Position numbers and translations under genes: made by a program. 64,000 nt of DNA from Streptomyces glomeratus (lineage in GTDB: Bacteria; Actinomycetota; Actinomycetes; Streptomycetales; Streptomycetaceae): positions 21,834 to 85,833 of the forward strand of contig NZ_JAKEEB010000035.1 in assembly GCF_021462825.1 (NCBI RefSeq). Reading direction: 5' to 3'. Shown in pieces: positions 33,591 through 42,468 of this stretch; position 1 is the stretch's first letter; every line of letters starts with the position of its first letter. The notes under the pieces are model-generated. The model was not told the origin of the DNA. It searched no databases and saw only the letters and a list, made by a program, of their open reading frames with translations.

Positions 33591-35347
33591 CCCACACCTG
33601 GCACATCACCACCGTCGTCGACGCCGCCCGGGCCCGGATCGCCACCGCGCGGCTCGCGGCCGAGCACGGGGTTCCCGTCCTGGACCGCACCCGCCTGGTC
33701 ACCGCGCTCACCGCACAGCTGCGGCAGTGCCTCACCAAGGGAGGGGCCTGGCGGCTGACCCTCACGACCACTGCCCCGTCCCCGTCGCAGGACCGGCCCC
33801 GGCTGTGGATCACGCTCCACCCCGACCCGGACGACCGCTCCGACGCCGACCTGACGTGGCAGGCCTCGGCCCCGGCGACGGAGCGGGAGGGCCGGGCCGG
33901 CACGGCCGTGGTCCCCGCCCGTACGACGGCCCTCGCCGAAGCCCTGTTCGGCGCCGACGACGACACGGCGCGCGTGCTCGACACGCTGGCGGAACAGGAG
34001 GCGCTGGTCGCCTTCCACCGTGAGGAGCTGCACCAGACGAACCAGGGCGTCCTCGCCCTGCACGCGGAGCTGGACGCCGCGGGGCGGGCCCAGCAGGAAC
34101 TGTTCGCCGCCGAGCGGGCCGCCCGCACCGAGGCGGAGGAGGCCCGCCGGAGACTCACCTTCCTCGCCGACGCCAGCGCGGCACTCACGGCGTCCCTCAA
34201 TCACGGGGAGATCGTGCGGCTGCTGCCCGAGCTGCTGATCCCGACGTACGCGCGGAGTGTCGACGTGTGGCTGCTCGGCGACGAAGAGGAGGAGGAGCGG
34301 GGGCACGCGCCCCGTCCCGCCGCCGCCGTCGTCGCCGCCCGCACCGGACGTCCGCAGTACGCGGCAACCCACCCCGGCGGCCTGCCCGGCGTGGACGACC
34401 GGCCGCCCTCCGCCCTGCACCCCACCCGGCCCCTGCTGTGCGTTCCCCTGTCGGCCAGGCGGACACCCCTGGGCGTACTCATCCTCACACCGCCGGGCGA
34501 CCGGTGGAATCCGGACGACGCCGTGATGCTGATCGAGCTGGCCCGCCGGGCGGGCATCGCGATCGACAACGCCCAGCGCTTCGAACACAACCGGGACATC
34601 GCCGAGACGCTGCAACGGGCCCTGCTCACCGACCTGCCCGCCACGCCGGGGCTCCGGCTGGCCGCCCGGTACCTTCCGGCGACCCACGGCCTCAACATCG
34701 GCGGAGACTGGTACGACGCCTTCCGCCAGCCCGACGGGAGTCTGATCGCGGTCGTCGGCGACGTCACCGGTCACGGGCTGCACGCGGCGGTCATGATGAG
34801 CCAGCTGCGCACCGCACTGCGGGCCTACGCCGTCGACGGCGGCACCCCGGGCCAGCTTCTCACCCGGCTCCACCTGTTCCTGCACCATCTGCAGCCGGAT
34901 CTGTACGCCACGGCGGTCATCGCCCGGTTCCGCCCCGGCGAACCGGAACTGACCTGGGCGGCGGCCGGACATCCGCCCCCGGTGCTGCGCACGCCCGACG
35001 GCCGGGTCCACACCCTCGACGACAAGCCGGGGGCCATGCTGGGCATTCCACTGCGGCAGGACATCGCGGACCACACCGTCTCGCTGCCGACCGGATCGAC
35101 CCTCGCCCTGTACACCGACGGCCTGGTGGAACGGCGGGCCCAGGGCATCGACCCGGGCATCGAGCGGCTCACCGAGGCCCTGTCCCCACTGGGCCTGCCG
35201 GACCTGGACGGCGATCTGGAGCGCGCCGCCGACCGGATCCTCGATCCGATGCTGCGTGACTCGGAGGGCGACGACGACGTGTGCCTGCTGCTGTGCCATT
35301 TCGACAGCGAGCAGACCGCTCCGGCGGCCGGGGCGCCGTTCCGTTGA
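33587..35347 (+). CDS. RsbU/SpoIIE-type PP2C phosphatase with coiled coil and GAF domain
   Basis: 586 residues. An N-terminal HATPase-like or regulatory segment (~1-125) precedes a coiled coil (~130-190, EAEEARRRL), a GAF domain (~200-335) and a catalytic PP2C domain (~350-575) with GGDWYD, VGDVTGHG, TDGLVE and DDDVCLL all intact. It should dephosphorylate STAS antagonists to release sigma factors, and is a natural target for RsbT activation. ATG overlaps the previous stop, the fifth and last gene of the stressosome operon. Confidence 0.88.
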   Translation: MTHTWHITTVVDAARARIATARLAAEHGVPVLDRTRLVTALTAQLRQCLTKGGAWRLTLTTTAPSPSQDRPRLWITLHPDPDDRSDADLTWQASAPATEREGRAGTAVVPARTTALAEALFGADDDTARVLDTLAEQEALVAFHREELHQTNQGVLALHAELDAAGRAQQELFAAERAARTEAEEARRRLTFLADASAALTASLNHGEIVRLLPELLIPTYARSVDVWLLGDEEEEERGHAPRPAAAVVAARTGRPQYAATHPGGLPGVDDRPPSALHPTRPLLCVPLSARRTPLGVLILTPPGDRWNPDDAVMLIELARRAGIAIDNAQRFEHNRDIAETLQRALLTDLPATPGLRLAARYLPATHGLNIGGDWYDAFRQPDGSLIAVVGDVTGHGLHAAVMMSQLRTALRAYAVDGGTPGQLLTRLHLFLHHLQPDLYATAVIARFRPGEPELTWAAAGHPPPVLRTPDGRVHTLDDKPGAMLGIPLRQDIADHTVSLPTGSTLALYTDGLVERRAQGIDPGIERLTEALSPLGLPDLDGDLERAADRILDPMLRDSEGDDDVCLLLCHFDSEQTAPAAGAPFR

Positions 35348-35355
35348 CGATGAGG

Positions 35356-35443
35356 GCGCCGGGCACCGTCCCGACGACCGTGAACGCGCCAGGCACCATC
35401 CCGACGACCGTGAACGCGCCGGCACCGTCCCGACGACCCGAAC
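35356..35443. repeat. 30-bp tandem repeat, three copies
   Basis: Copies at 35356-35385, 35386-35415 and a shorter 35416-35443, all built on GCGCCgGGCACCgTCCCGAC. They begin 9 bp after the phosphatase stop, between convergent genes. Confidence 0.8.
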
Positions 35444-35519
35444 GGACCGCGCGCCCGCGCCGCCTCCGCCCGCCCGGAGGGGGCCGCGCAGCCGCCCGGC
35501 CGCCATGTCTGCCCGGCCG

Positions 35520-36005
35520 CTACGTCTCCCCGTCCGGCTGCACCGCACGGGCCGCGCGGAAGGCGTGCAGTCCGTGTCCCAGCGCTTCCCGCTGGGCGGG
35601 TGTCATCGCGGCCAGCACACCGGCCAGTCTCGCCGACCGGCGTTCGGCGATCTCCGCGAGCGCCCTCCGCCCCCGGGGGGTGACCCGCAACTCGAGCTGG
35701 CGCCGGTTGCGGGGATGGATCACCCGCTCCAGCAGCCCGGCGGCCTCCAGCCGGTCGCAGAGCCTGCTGGCCGCGGGCAGCGCGATACCCAGCGTCTCCG
35801 CGAGCGCCGTGAGGTTCAGCTCCGCACTCCGCCGGACGGCGGTGAGTGCCTTCAGCTGATGGCTGGAAAGCCGTGGAGTGACCGCTTCGGCCGCTCCGGT
35901 CCACAGCGCCACGAGGCTCTCCACCGCGTCCGCGACCTGTCGGGCCAGTGCCCGAGAAGCCCCTGCTGCCTCTTCTGCCTCCGTCACCTCACGGTCATCT
36001 CCCAC
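35520..36005 (-). CDS. MarR-family transcriptional regulator
   Basis: 161 residues. Winged helix with LSSHQLKALTAVRRSAELNL, recognition helix LPAASRLCDRLEAAGLLER and wing RRQLELRVTPRG; the SRLCDRL core is shared with the MarR at 28762-29301, so the two are paralogues bracketing the stressosome operon. Start at the GTG at 36005 or 18 bases later at 35987; the latter has GGGAG at better distance. Confidence 0.88.
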   Translation of the reverse strand: MGDDREVTEAEEAAGASRALARQVADAVESLVALWTGAAEAVTPRLSSHQLKALTAVRRSAELNLTALAETLGIALPAASRLCDRLEAAGLLERVIHPRNRRQLELRVTPRGRRALAEIAERRSARLAGVLAAMTPAQREALGHGLHAFRAARAVQPDGET

Positions 36006-36317
36006 CGCGCTTCTCTTGCCTGTCGCGCCGTGCGCCCCGCAGCAGTGCGCACGAACGGATCGTCCTTCGGTCCAGCCGACATCGTCGGTCCGATCGGCGC
36101 CTGTACCCAGAGCACCCCCGAGTACGCCGTCGGACTGCCATCTTCACAAGATCACTGCATGGCGGACCCGCACCGGGCGCGTCCCGCCCTCTGGGCGGCC
36201 GATCCCTGAACCCGGATGAGTAGCTTTCGGCGTTCTGGCAACCGTGTTAAGGGGGGCCGGGCGACAGCGGTATGCACCACGGCAACCGACCGGTGCGCCG
36301 GCCGGGGGAAGGACGGT
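36006..36317. other. 312-bp intergenic region
   Basis: Divergent promoter region between a MarR gene and an HATPase gene. Short low-GC patches (around 36145-36160 and 36225-36250) could hold promoters. I see no palindrome or coding frame I would defend. Confidence 0.4.
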
Positions 36318-36749
36318 ATGTCAACCGAGCCGCGTTGGGACAAAGCCTGGCCGTTCGAGGCGGTCGAGAATCTTGTTGCCGACTTCAAGGGCGAACTGCA
36401 CGATGTCACGGATGCACGGCTGGCCGCCGAGGGCTTTCTGCGCCGGCTGGCGCGGGTGTCTCCACCGACGAGCCCGGAGCACTGGAACGATGTGCTGCTG
36501 GTGGTGGACGAGCTCGCCGCCAATGCCGTCCAGTACGCGCCGGGCCCCTTCACGCTGCGGATGCGTCCGACATACGACGGGATCCATGTGACCCTGCACG
36601 ACACCAGTACGACGCCACCCTCTCCACGCCCCTTCCGTCCCGGGCGGCCGGGCGGGATCGGCTGGCATCTCGTGCACACGCTGTGCGACCAGGTGAGCGT
36701 GATCGTCCAGCCGGAGGGCAAGGACGTGCACGTCTTCCTCCCCTGGTAG
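36318..36749 (+). CDS. HATPase-domain protein, anti-sigma-factor-like kinase
   Basis: 143 residues, single GHKL domain: VVDELAANAVQYAPG (N-box), LHDTSTTPPS in place of a canonical G1 box, RPGGIGWHLVHTLCDQV (G2). GGAAGGA precedes the ATG. Many such proteins in Streptomyces act as kinases for STAS antagonists. The weak G1 box leaves ATP binding uncertain. Confidence 0.85.
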   Translation: MSTEPRWDKAWPFEAVENLVADFKGELHDVTDARLAAEGFLRRLARVSPPTSPEHWNDVLLVVDELAANAVQYAPGPFTLRMRPTYDGIHVTLHDTSTTPPSPRPFRPGRPGGIGWHLVHTLCDQVSVIVQPEGKDVHVFLPW

Positions 36750-36815
36750 GGCCCGTACCGGGCAGGGCGCGCCGCTCAGGCGGCCTGCCGCGGCACACGG
36801 ACACGGCCGCAGCCC

Positions 36816-37349
36816 TCAGCTCTCAGGCCCGGACCCGGCGCGCAGGGGCACCAGAACGCTCACGAACTTGCCCCCGTCCGCGCACCGCTCGATGACGATG
36901 TCGTGCGCCAGCTTGATGATCAACGGCCAGCCGTAGCCTCCGCCGTCGTGCCCCACGGGCAGCGCTCCGGAGCCGAAGGCCACGGTGGGGATGTCGGGGC
37001 TGCGATCGTAGACGGTGAGCCGGACCCCGTCCCGGGTGGGCGCCGCCTCGAAGGCCGTGAGACCGCCTCCGTGGCGGATCGCGTTGGACACCAGTTCCGA
37101 GGTGACCAGCAGCAGATCGGTGACGGCCTGCTCGTCGGGGCGGCACGCCGCGGCGTCCCAGTGGCGCCGGACGACCGCCAGGACGTACGCGCGGGCCGAG
37201 GCGGCGCTGACGACCGGGGACGCGGGTGCCGACCCCGCCCGCCGGCCGCCGCCCGACGTGTGCACAGCGGCCTTCTTCTCTCCCCCGCAGACCGGATTCT
37301 CGCCGTCCTGTGCCGGCAGCTCGGCCGGTCTCATCGCCGGCTCGGACAT
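36816..37349 (-). CDS. HATPase-domain protein, anti-sigma-factor-like kinase
   Basis: 177 residues: ~45-residue flexible N-terminus, then a GHKL domain with VTSELVSNAIRHGGG, VYDRSPDIP and GGGYGWPLIIKLAHD. It converges on the HATPase gene at 36318. The start at 37349 lacks a Shine-Dalgarno; an internal ATG at 37334 is possible. A short frame with a good ribosome-binding site overlaps its start. Confidence 0.82.
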   Translation of the reverse strand: MSEPAMRPAELPAQDGENPVCGGEKKAAVHTSGGGRRAGSAPASPVVSAASARAYVLAVVRRHWDAAACRPDEQAVTDLLLVTSELVSNAIRHGGGLTAFEAAPTRDGVRLTVYDRSPDIPTVAFGSGALPVGHDGGGYGWPLIIKLAHDIVIERCADGGKFVSVLVPLRAGSGPES

Positions 37350-37507
37350 GCGGGCGGCCCGGGCGGGACCAGGCGAAGGAACGAGACCCGCGGGCGCGCG
37401 GCGGGGTCCGGCGGAAACGGGGCGGAGAAGCGGAGTGCACGGGTCCGCCGGGGGGTGCCGGGACCTTGCTGCCCGGTGGGCGACATGGCGTGATCTCGTA
37501 CGTTCAT
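37331..37507 (-). CDS. Possible 58-residue leader frame
   Basis: ATG at 37507 has GAGGAGGGG four bases upstream; product begins MNVRDHAMSPTGQQ and becomes Arg/Pro rich, ending inside the 5' end of the HATPase gene. Start signal is good, composition poor; it may serve to couple translation. Confidence 0.3.
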   Translation of the reverse strand: MNVRDHAMSPTGQQGPGTPRRTRALRFSAPFPPDPAARPRVSFLRLVPPGPPACPSRR

Positions 37508-37616
37508 CACCCCTCCTCTACCCGGCCTCGAAGTAGCCATGGGTCCTTACGCCCGGTCGTCGCCGCCCCCGGGCCGCCGTGCCGGCACGCCCCGCGCCCC
37601 GGGGTCCCGCCGGCGG

Positions 37617-37979
37617 TCATTCCCCGCTCTGCGCAAGGCTGCGGTAGTACGCGTCGACGGCGGCGAGGTACTCCGGATCCACCGTCTCCCGGTCGGTGCG
37701 GAAGAGCGGGGCGGCCTTCACCTCCTCCTTGGAGCAGGCCAGCGTGATCCGCCGCTCCCGGGTGTCGATGCCGGTCACGACACCCGCGGGAACGAGGATG
37801 CTCTTGCCGAAGACCCACACCCCGGTATCGACGATGAGATGGCACATGCCCGGGCTGTCGGCCTGCCGGTCGACCTGTCCCACGACCCCGTCCGTGGCCT
37901 CGACGGTGAAGCCGGTCAGGTCCTCCCCTTCCGTGTGGCCGGTTCCCGGTTCGTACGTCCACGGTCTGTCGATGGTCAC
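37617..37979 (-). CDS. PRC-barrel-domain protein
   Basis: 120 residues from the GTG at 37979, 7 bases after GGGAGGG. The PRC-barrel-like part is ~15-80 (GFTVEATDGVVGQVDRQAD, CHLIVDTGVWVFGKSILVP, AGVVTGID), followed by a helical tail ending in DAYYRSLAQ. Stress-associated PRC-barrel proteins of this size are common in actinomycetes; role unknown. Confidence 0.75.
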   Translation of the reverse strand: MTIDRPWTYEPGTGHTEGEDLTGFTVEATDGVVGQVDRQADSPGMCHLIVDTGVWVFGKSILVPAGVVTGIDTRERRITLACSKEEVKAAPLFRTDRETVDPEYLAAVDAYYRSLAQSGE

Positions 37980-38070
37980 GAAGTTCCCTCCCTCGATGGC
38001 TCTGGAGCAGCGGATACCCCTGTCCCCGGGCGCCATTCGAGGCGTGACGGCCTTGGGCGGCCGCTCACCG

Positions 38071-38454
38071 TCACACCGCCCCGGGCTGTTCTCCGGCGTG
38101 GCCGTCCTCGCGGGGCGCGGTGAGGTGCTCGAGGGATCCCGTGATCTCCAGCAGCCGCTGGAGCGCGGGGGGACGTTCGTCGAGACTGAGGCCGATGGCT
38201 GCCGCGTCCGTACGCCGACGGATCGTCAGCAGGGCGGAAAGCCCCATGGAGTCGACGTCTCGGAGTCCGGCGAAGCCGAGGTGCAGCGCGGTCAGCCGGG
38301 GGCCGTCCTGTGGCCACCGGGCCAGCTGGGCGTCGACCGTGCGCACCAGTTCGTCGCACGTCTCGTAGTCGAGGTCGCCGGTGACGTGAACGACGATCGT
38401 GTTCCGCTGGATCTCGACCGTGAGCGTGAGGGAGGGATTGTGAGAGGGCGTCAT
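38071..38454 (-). CDS. STAS-domain anti-sigma factor antagonist
   Basis: 127 residues, one STAS domain: TIVVHVTGDLDYETCDELV, LHLGFAGLRDVDSMGLSALL with the candidate phosphoserine in DSMG, and a C-terminal helix. ATG overlaps the TGA of the B12-binding gene, making it the third gene of the PP2C / B12 / STAS operon. Confidence 0.9.
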   Translation of the reverse strand: MTPSHNPSLTLTVEIQRNTIVVHVTGDLDYETCDELVRTVDAQLARWPQDGPRLTALHLGFAGLRDVDSMGLSALLTIRRRTDAAAIGLSLDERPPALQRLLEITGSLEHLTAPREDGHAGEQPGAV

Positions 38455-39576
38455 CTGGACTTTCCGGGGCCGGGGATGTTCGGTGCTGCGGGGCTGGCCG
38501 TCACGGTGTCGTGTGCCTCGCCGAGAATACGACGGGCGCTTGGGAAGTCCCCCAGCCTGGTCGCGAGAAACTCCAGCGCCGGGCACAGCGAGCGGGCCGG
38601 CACGCCACGGGCCGTGAGGGCGTTGGCGGCCCACCGGATGAACCCGGCGCACGGATCGGCGGCGTCGACGTACAGCACGGCGCCCAGGTGATCGGCGATG
38701 TGGCCGACGTCCTCCGCGGTGTGCTCTCGCTGCCGCTCGCTGTAGGCGCGCATCGGCGGGAACCGGTTCTCCGGGTCCGCCGGCGTCTCCGTCATGAGTT
38801 CCGTCCTGGCGCGGAGGACCGGCGTGTACTCCTGGTCGGCCGGGTGCGGCAGGTCGTCCACGGTCCGGCGGGCGCCGAGCGGAGCGGGCTTGTCCAGGCC
38901 GCGGTCCGGCAGCGCGGCGGTCTCACGGGCGTCCGGTGCACAGTCGTCGGCACCCAGCGCCCGCACGTACCGGCCGCCGGGGCCGAAGGCCGCGCCCCCG
39001 ACGATGACCGGTATCCCGACGGCCTGCACCACGGTGAACGCGGCGTGCGCCGCGGACAGGCGGGTCGGGAGGGACGAGGACGACGCGACGCGTACGGGCC
39101 GGTCTGGCGCAGATGGGCGATCAGGTGCAGATGGGTGATCAGGTGCACGGTCGGACCCGGGCGCCGAGGAAGTCCACCCGCCGGCCGCGCAGGCGCAGGA
39201 CCTCCGCGAACAACCGGGCGGGCAGGGTGTGCCGTTCCCCGTTCACGCAGGCCACCACGACGCAGGCGCGGACCGGTGGCTCGCCGCGGTGTCCGGGGCG
39301 GTGGGCGAGCGCGGCGATGACCCGGTCGTGCACGGCGGTGGCCGCGCGCTCCCGTGCCACGGTGAGGCGTCCCGCGGCCCATTCCGTGACGACTCGGGCC
39401 TGCACCGGGGCGATCGGATCCAGCGGGACGGCCTCCACGCCGGTGCCGTCCCGGAGCGTGGCGAGCGCCACCGCGGAGGCGGTGTCTTCGCCGCCCGCGC
39501 GGCCCGCCTGCCAGAGCCGGTCGCGGACCGCGTCCCGTCCGGCCGTCGCAGCGGTCCGGACGGGTGCCGCGCTCAC
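38451..39576 (-). pseudogene. B12-binding-domain protein gene broken by frameshifts
   Basis: The GTG at 39576 overlaps the stop of the phosphatase gene. The first frame encodes a helical B12-associated region and ends CVNGERHTLPARLFAEVLR then FLGARV, the start of a MerR/methionine-synthase-type cobalamin domain, and stops at 39139. About 100 bp later another frame resumes with LPTRLSAAHAAFTVVQAVG and GGAAFGPGGRYVRALGADD, the rest of the same domain, then a ~110-residue helical C-terminal region, ending at 38451. The middle piece HLITHLHLIAHLRQTG lies in the third frame. So two compensating shifts, with an 18-bp tandem duplication between them, split one ~375-residue protein. Confidence 0.7.
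39110..39145. repeat. 18-bp tandem duplication inside the B12-binding gene
   Basis: CAGATGGGCGATCAGGTG followed by CAGATGGGTGATCAGGTG. It encodes a doubled HLIxHL hexapeptide in the frame expected for the cobalamin domain, exactly where the reading frame is lost on both sides. Confidence 0.8.
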
Positions 39577-41282
39577 GCGGTGTACCTCCCCCGGGTGCGG
39601 CCGTCGACAGCGGTGAGGTGCGCGTGATGCGGTGCGGTCACGGCGACCACCGCCATGTCGTCGTGGTGGCCGCCGCCGATCCACTGCTCCGTCAGCATCT
39701 GCGCGTGCTCCACCACCGCTTCCGCGGGCATGCCGGCGCACTCCGCCAGCGCCGCCTTCAGACGGTCGGCACCGAAGAGTTCGTCTCCCCAGGGTCCTCC
39801 CCTGGCCTCGATGATCCCGTCGGTGAAGAGCAGGCAGGTCTCACCGGGCGCGAGTTCGAGGTGTGCGGTGGTGGAGGTGATCTCGGGAAAGACACCCACC
39901 ATGGTGCCGCGCGTGTCCGCTTCTTCGACGCGGCCGTCGGCCCGGACGAGCAGGGGCGCGGGATGTCCCGCGCTGGTGACGCGCAGCCGTACGGTGCCGC
40001 CGCGACGGATGACGGACGCCAGGGCGAGGGTGGCGAAGCGTGTGTCATGCGAGTTGATCAGCGCGCCGTTGACCAGGCCGAGGACGCTCTGATGGTCGGC
40101 GGCCAGCGGCAGCAACGCCTGGAGCGTGTTGCGGATCTTTCCGGTGAGCACGGCCGCCTCGAGTCCCTTGCCGCACACGTCACCGAGAACGACCAGGGTC
40201 TCCTCCTCGCCGGTGGCGCCCGGGTGCACGTCGTAGAAGTCTCCTCCGACGCGTTCGTCCTGGCTGTAGGGCCGGTAGGCGCCGGCGAACTCCACGCCGT
40301 GCACGCCGCGCAGCCGCGGCGGCAGCAGCTCGCGCATCAGGGTCGCGGTGATGGCGGTCAGGTCGGCGTACATCCGCGCGGCGGAGATCGCGGCGCCGGC
40401 CCGCGCGGCGAAGAGGCGGGCGAAGACCTCCTCGTTCTCGCTGAACGTCCTGCGGTCCTCGGTGCGCAGCAGGATGAGTGCTCCCGCGGGTACGCCGTGC
40501 CCCGGCAACGGTGACACCACGACGGAGCCGACCGGTCCGGCCAGGCCCTCGGGCACCGCCCAGTCCGGGAGCGCGCCGGGGTCGATCCGGCGGGACGGCA
40601 CGGGCGGAAAGCCGCGAAGTGCCTCGGCCAGGCCCGGCACCTCCTCCGGGTTCCCGCGCACGGTCGTGTGCATGACCTCGCCCGAGGGTCCGCACGAAGT
40701 GACGGGGTGGCCCCGGCCACCACCGGGAGCGACGGTCACGGCCGCATCGGCGAGGTGCTCGGCGGCCAGCCGGGCGGTGGCCTCCATGCACGTCTCGACG
40801 TGCATGGAGGCCAGGAGCGTGGTGGAGGCCCTGGCCAGGAAGGCGGTCCGCTCCCGCTCGCTGCGGAGCGCCTCCTCGGCGGCACGGCGGTCCGTGTCGT
40901 CCACGAGCCACCACACCACCTGGCCGTGCCCGGACCGGGCGGGGTGGGCCTCGAACGAGCGCTCACCGATCGGCCCGGACGCGGGAGTTCGGTCGCCGGG
41001 ATGCTGTTCGGCCGGGTCGGAGGCGAACCGGTCGTGGGCCTCGAAGAGCCATGTGGGAACGACGTCCCGCAGCGACGACCCGTGCTCCGCCCCCGGGAAC
41101 AGGCTCGCCGCGACGGCGTTCAGTTCGACCAGGCGGCCACGCCCGTCCGCGACCATGACCGGGCAGGGGGCATCGCCCCACGCCGCGCTGTGGCCGTTGC
41201 CGCGCGGGGCGGCCGAAGACCGCCGGGAAGTGTCCACAGGCAGGGGGCTGGCGTCCGCGGCCCGTTCCCTTCTCTGTCGCAT
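39573..41282 (-). CDS. SpoIIE-type PP2C phosphatase with PAS and GAF sensors
   Basis: 569 residues from the ATG at 41282 (a TTG three codons earlier is possible). A PAS-like domain (~35-135, CPVMVADGRGRLVELNAVA), a GAF domain (~155-320) and a PP2C domain (~335-560) with GGDFYD, LGDVCGKG, TDGIIE and HHDDMAVVAV. It should dephosphorylate the STAS protein encoded two genes downstream, with the B12-binding protein in between as an additional sensor. Downstream junctions overlap (GTGA, ATGA). Confidence 0.9.
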   Translation of the reverse strand: MRQRRERAADASPLPVDTSRRSSAAPRGNGHSAAWGDAPCPVMVADGRGRLVELNAVAASLFPGAEHGSSLRDVVPTWLFEAHDRFASDPAEQHPGDRTPASGPIGERSFEAHPARSGHGQVVWWLVDDTDRRAAEEALRSERERTAFLARASTTLLASMHVETCMEATARLAAEHLADAAVTVAPGGGRGHPVTSCGPSGEVMHTTVRGNPEEVPGLAEALRGFPPVPSRRIDPGALPDWAVPEGLAGPVGSVVVSPLPGHGVPAGALILLRTEDRRTFSENEEVFARLFAARAGAAISAARMYADLTAITATLMRELLPPRLRGVHGVEFAGAYRPYSQDERVGGDFYDVHPGATGEEETLVVLGDVCGKGLEAAVLTGKIRNTLQALLPLAADHQSVLGLVNGALINSHDTRFATLALASVIRRGGTVRLRVTSAGHPAPLLVRADGRVEEADTRGTMVGVFPEITSTTAHLELAPGETCLLFTDGIIEARGGPWGDELFGADRLKAALAECAGMPAEAVVEHAQMLTEQWIGGGHHDDMAVVAVTAPHHAHLTAVDGRTRGRYTA

Positions 41283-41375
41283 GAGCGTCAAGACCGTTGT
41301 CGTACGGCAACCATCTCGCGTTCGGTGGTCCTCCGCAAGCGGCCCTTCCCGGTGCCCGGCCGGGGCGTTGGGAAC

Positions 41376-41849
41376 TCAGGCGGCCAGTGCGGACGCGAGT
41401 TCGGTGGCGGCCTCGACGAGTTCGGCGTCCGGTTCCGTGAGCAGTCGCCGCAGAGTGCCGTGGTCGGCGCGTACGGCGTGCCGGGCATCCCGCTCCCAGC
41501 CCACGTAGTTGTGACGGTGGTGGAGCAGCTTGGGGTACACGGAGGCGGTGCTCTCCCACTGCCGGGCGGCGGCGATGCTCTTGAGCAGGCGGACGATCTG
41601 CACCCGGCATGTCACCTGAGGCTGTCTGACCAGCTCCCACAGGAAGGGGACCGTGGCGGCCGTCGCCTGGTCGACGACGAAGCCGTACTGGCAGATGCGT
41701 GCCCGCAGATCGCCGAGTGCCGCTCTCGCGGCGGTTTCGTCACCTCTGGCGACGGTGCGGAGCAGAAGCGGGATCGCTTCCGCGGATCCGCTGGAGTCCT
41801 TGATCGTGCCCCACGGCACCCGCTCCAGGCCCTTCAGTGGTGTCGCCAT
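41376..41849 (-). CDS. HEAT-repeat-like hypothetical protein
   Basis: 157 residues from the ATG at 41849 with GGGGAG upstream. Helical throughout, with pairs of helices such as AIPLLLRTVARGDETAARAAL and TVPFLWELVRQPQVTCRVQIV that look like HEAT/Armadillo units. Similar proteins are common orphan genes in Streptomyces. No catalytic motif. Confidence 0.75.
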   Translation of the reverse strand: MATPLKGLERVPWGTIKDSSGSAEAIPLLLRTVARGDETAARAALGDLRARICQYGFVVDQATAATVPFLWELVRQPQVTCRVQIVRLLKSIAAARQWESTASVYPKLLHHRHNYVGWERDARHAVRADHGTLRRLLTEPDAELVEAATELASALAA

Positions 41850-42027
41850 GTCCGCTCCCCGCAAACAGTGTGGCGCCGGGCCCCCGTCGTCCCTGCCCCG
41901 CGCGCGGTCCCGACGAGCGGGCCTGGCATTCGGTACCCAGGTGATGACACGACATCTCCCTGATGCGAAGTCAGCATGTGGCGTACGCCGTGCGATTGAC
42001 GCCGCCGCTATTATTCACGCAGTCAGC

Positions 42028-42063
42028 GCCGTCATGCAATTGCACGGGAAATTGCATGACGGC
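42028..42063. repeat. 14-bp inverted repeat in an A/T-rich intergenic patch
   Basis: GCCGTCATGCAATT / AATTGCATGACGGC with an 8-nt spacer, ~80 bp before the DUF397 gene, next to a TTGACG (41996) and TATTAT (42009). The 292-bp gap 41850-42141 holds nothing else obvious. Probable operator or attenuator. Confidence 0.55.
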
Positions 42064-42141
42064 TGGAACGACGGGATGCAGGTAGCGCACACCCGCCCGT
42101 GCGCTTGGGTCCCATGACGGAACGTCAGCGAGGAGACTGCG

Positions 42142-42372
42142 GTGTCTTCAGTGCCAAACGGAGTGCGGGCCGACGCGTTGGACGCCCGCTGGATCAAGAG
42201 CCGGCACAGCAATGCCGAGGGCAACTGCGTGGAGCTGGCCGCCCTGGCCGACGGCAGCGTCGCCGTGCGCAACTCACGTGACCCGGAAGGGCCTGCGCTC
42301 GTGTACACACCTGCGGAGGTGGCGGCGTTCCTGGCGGGAGCGAAGGACGGGGAGTTCGACCATCTGACATGA
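42142..42372 (+). CDS. DUF397 protein
   Basis: 76 residues with the DUF397 signature: WIKSRHSNAEGNCVELA, then VAVRNSRDPEGPALVYTPAEVAAFLAG. AGGAG is six bases before the GTG. DUF397 proteins are partners of WhiJ-like HTH regulators in Streptomyces and behave somewhat like toxin/antitoxin or regulator/co-regulator pairs. Here it precedes its regulator rather than following it. Confidence 0.92.
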   Translation: MSSVPNGVRADALDARWIKSRHSNAEGNCVELAALADGSVAVRNSRDPEGPALVYTPAEVAAFLAGAKDGEFDHLT

Positions 42373-42468
42373 GGCGGTGCGCAAAGTCCTATCATCGGCG
42401 CATGCGGCCGTGGCCGGACGGATGCGATACTGCGGGTCAGCTTTACCGTCGGCCAGCAGGGAGCCACG

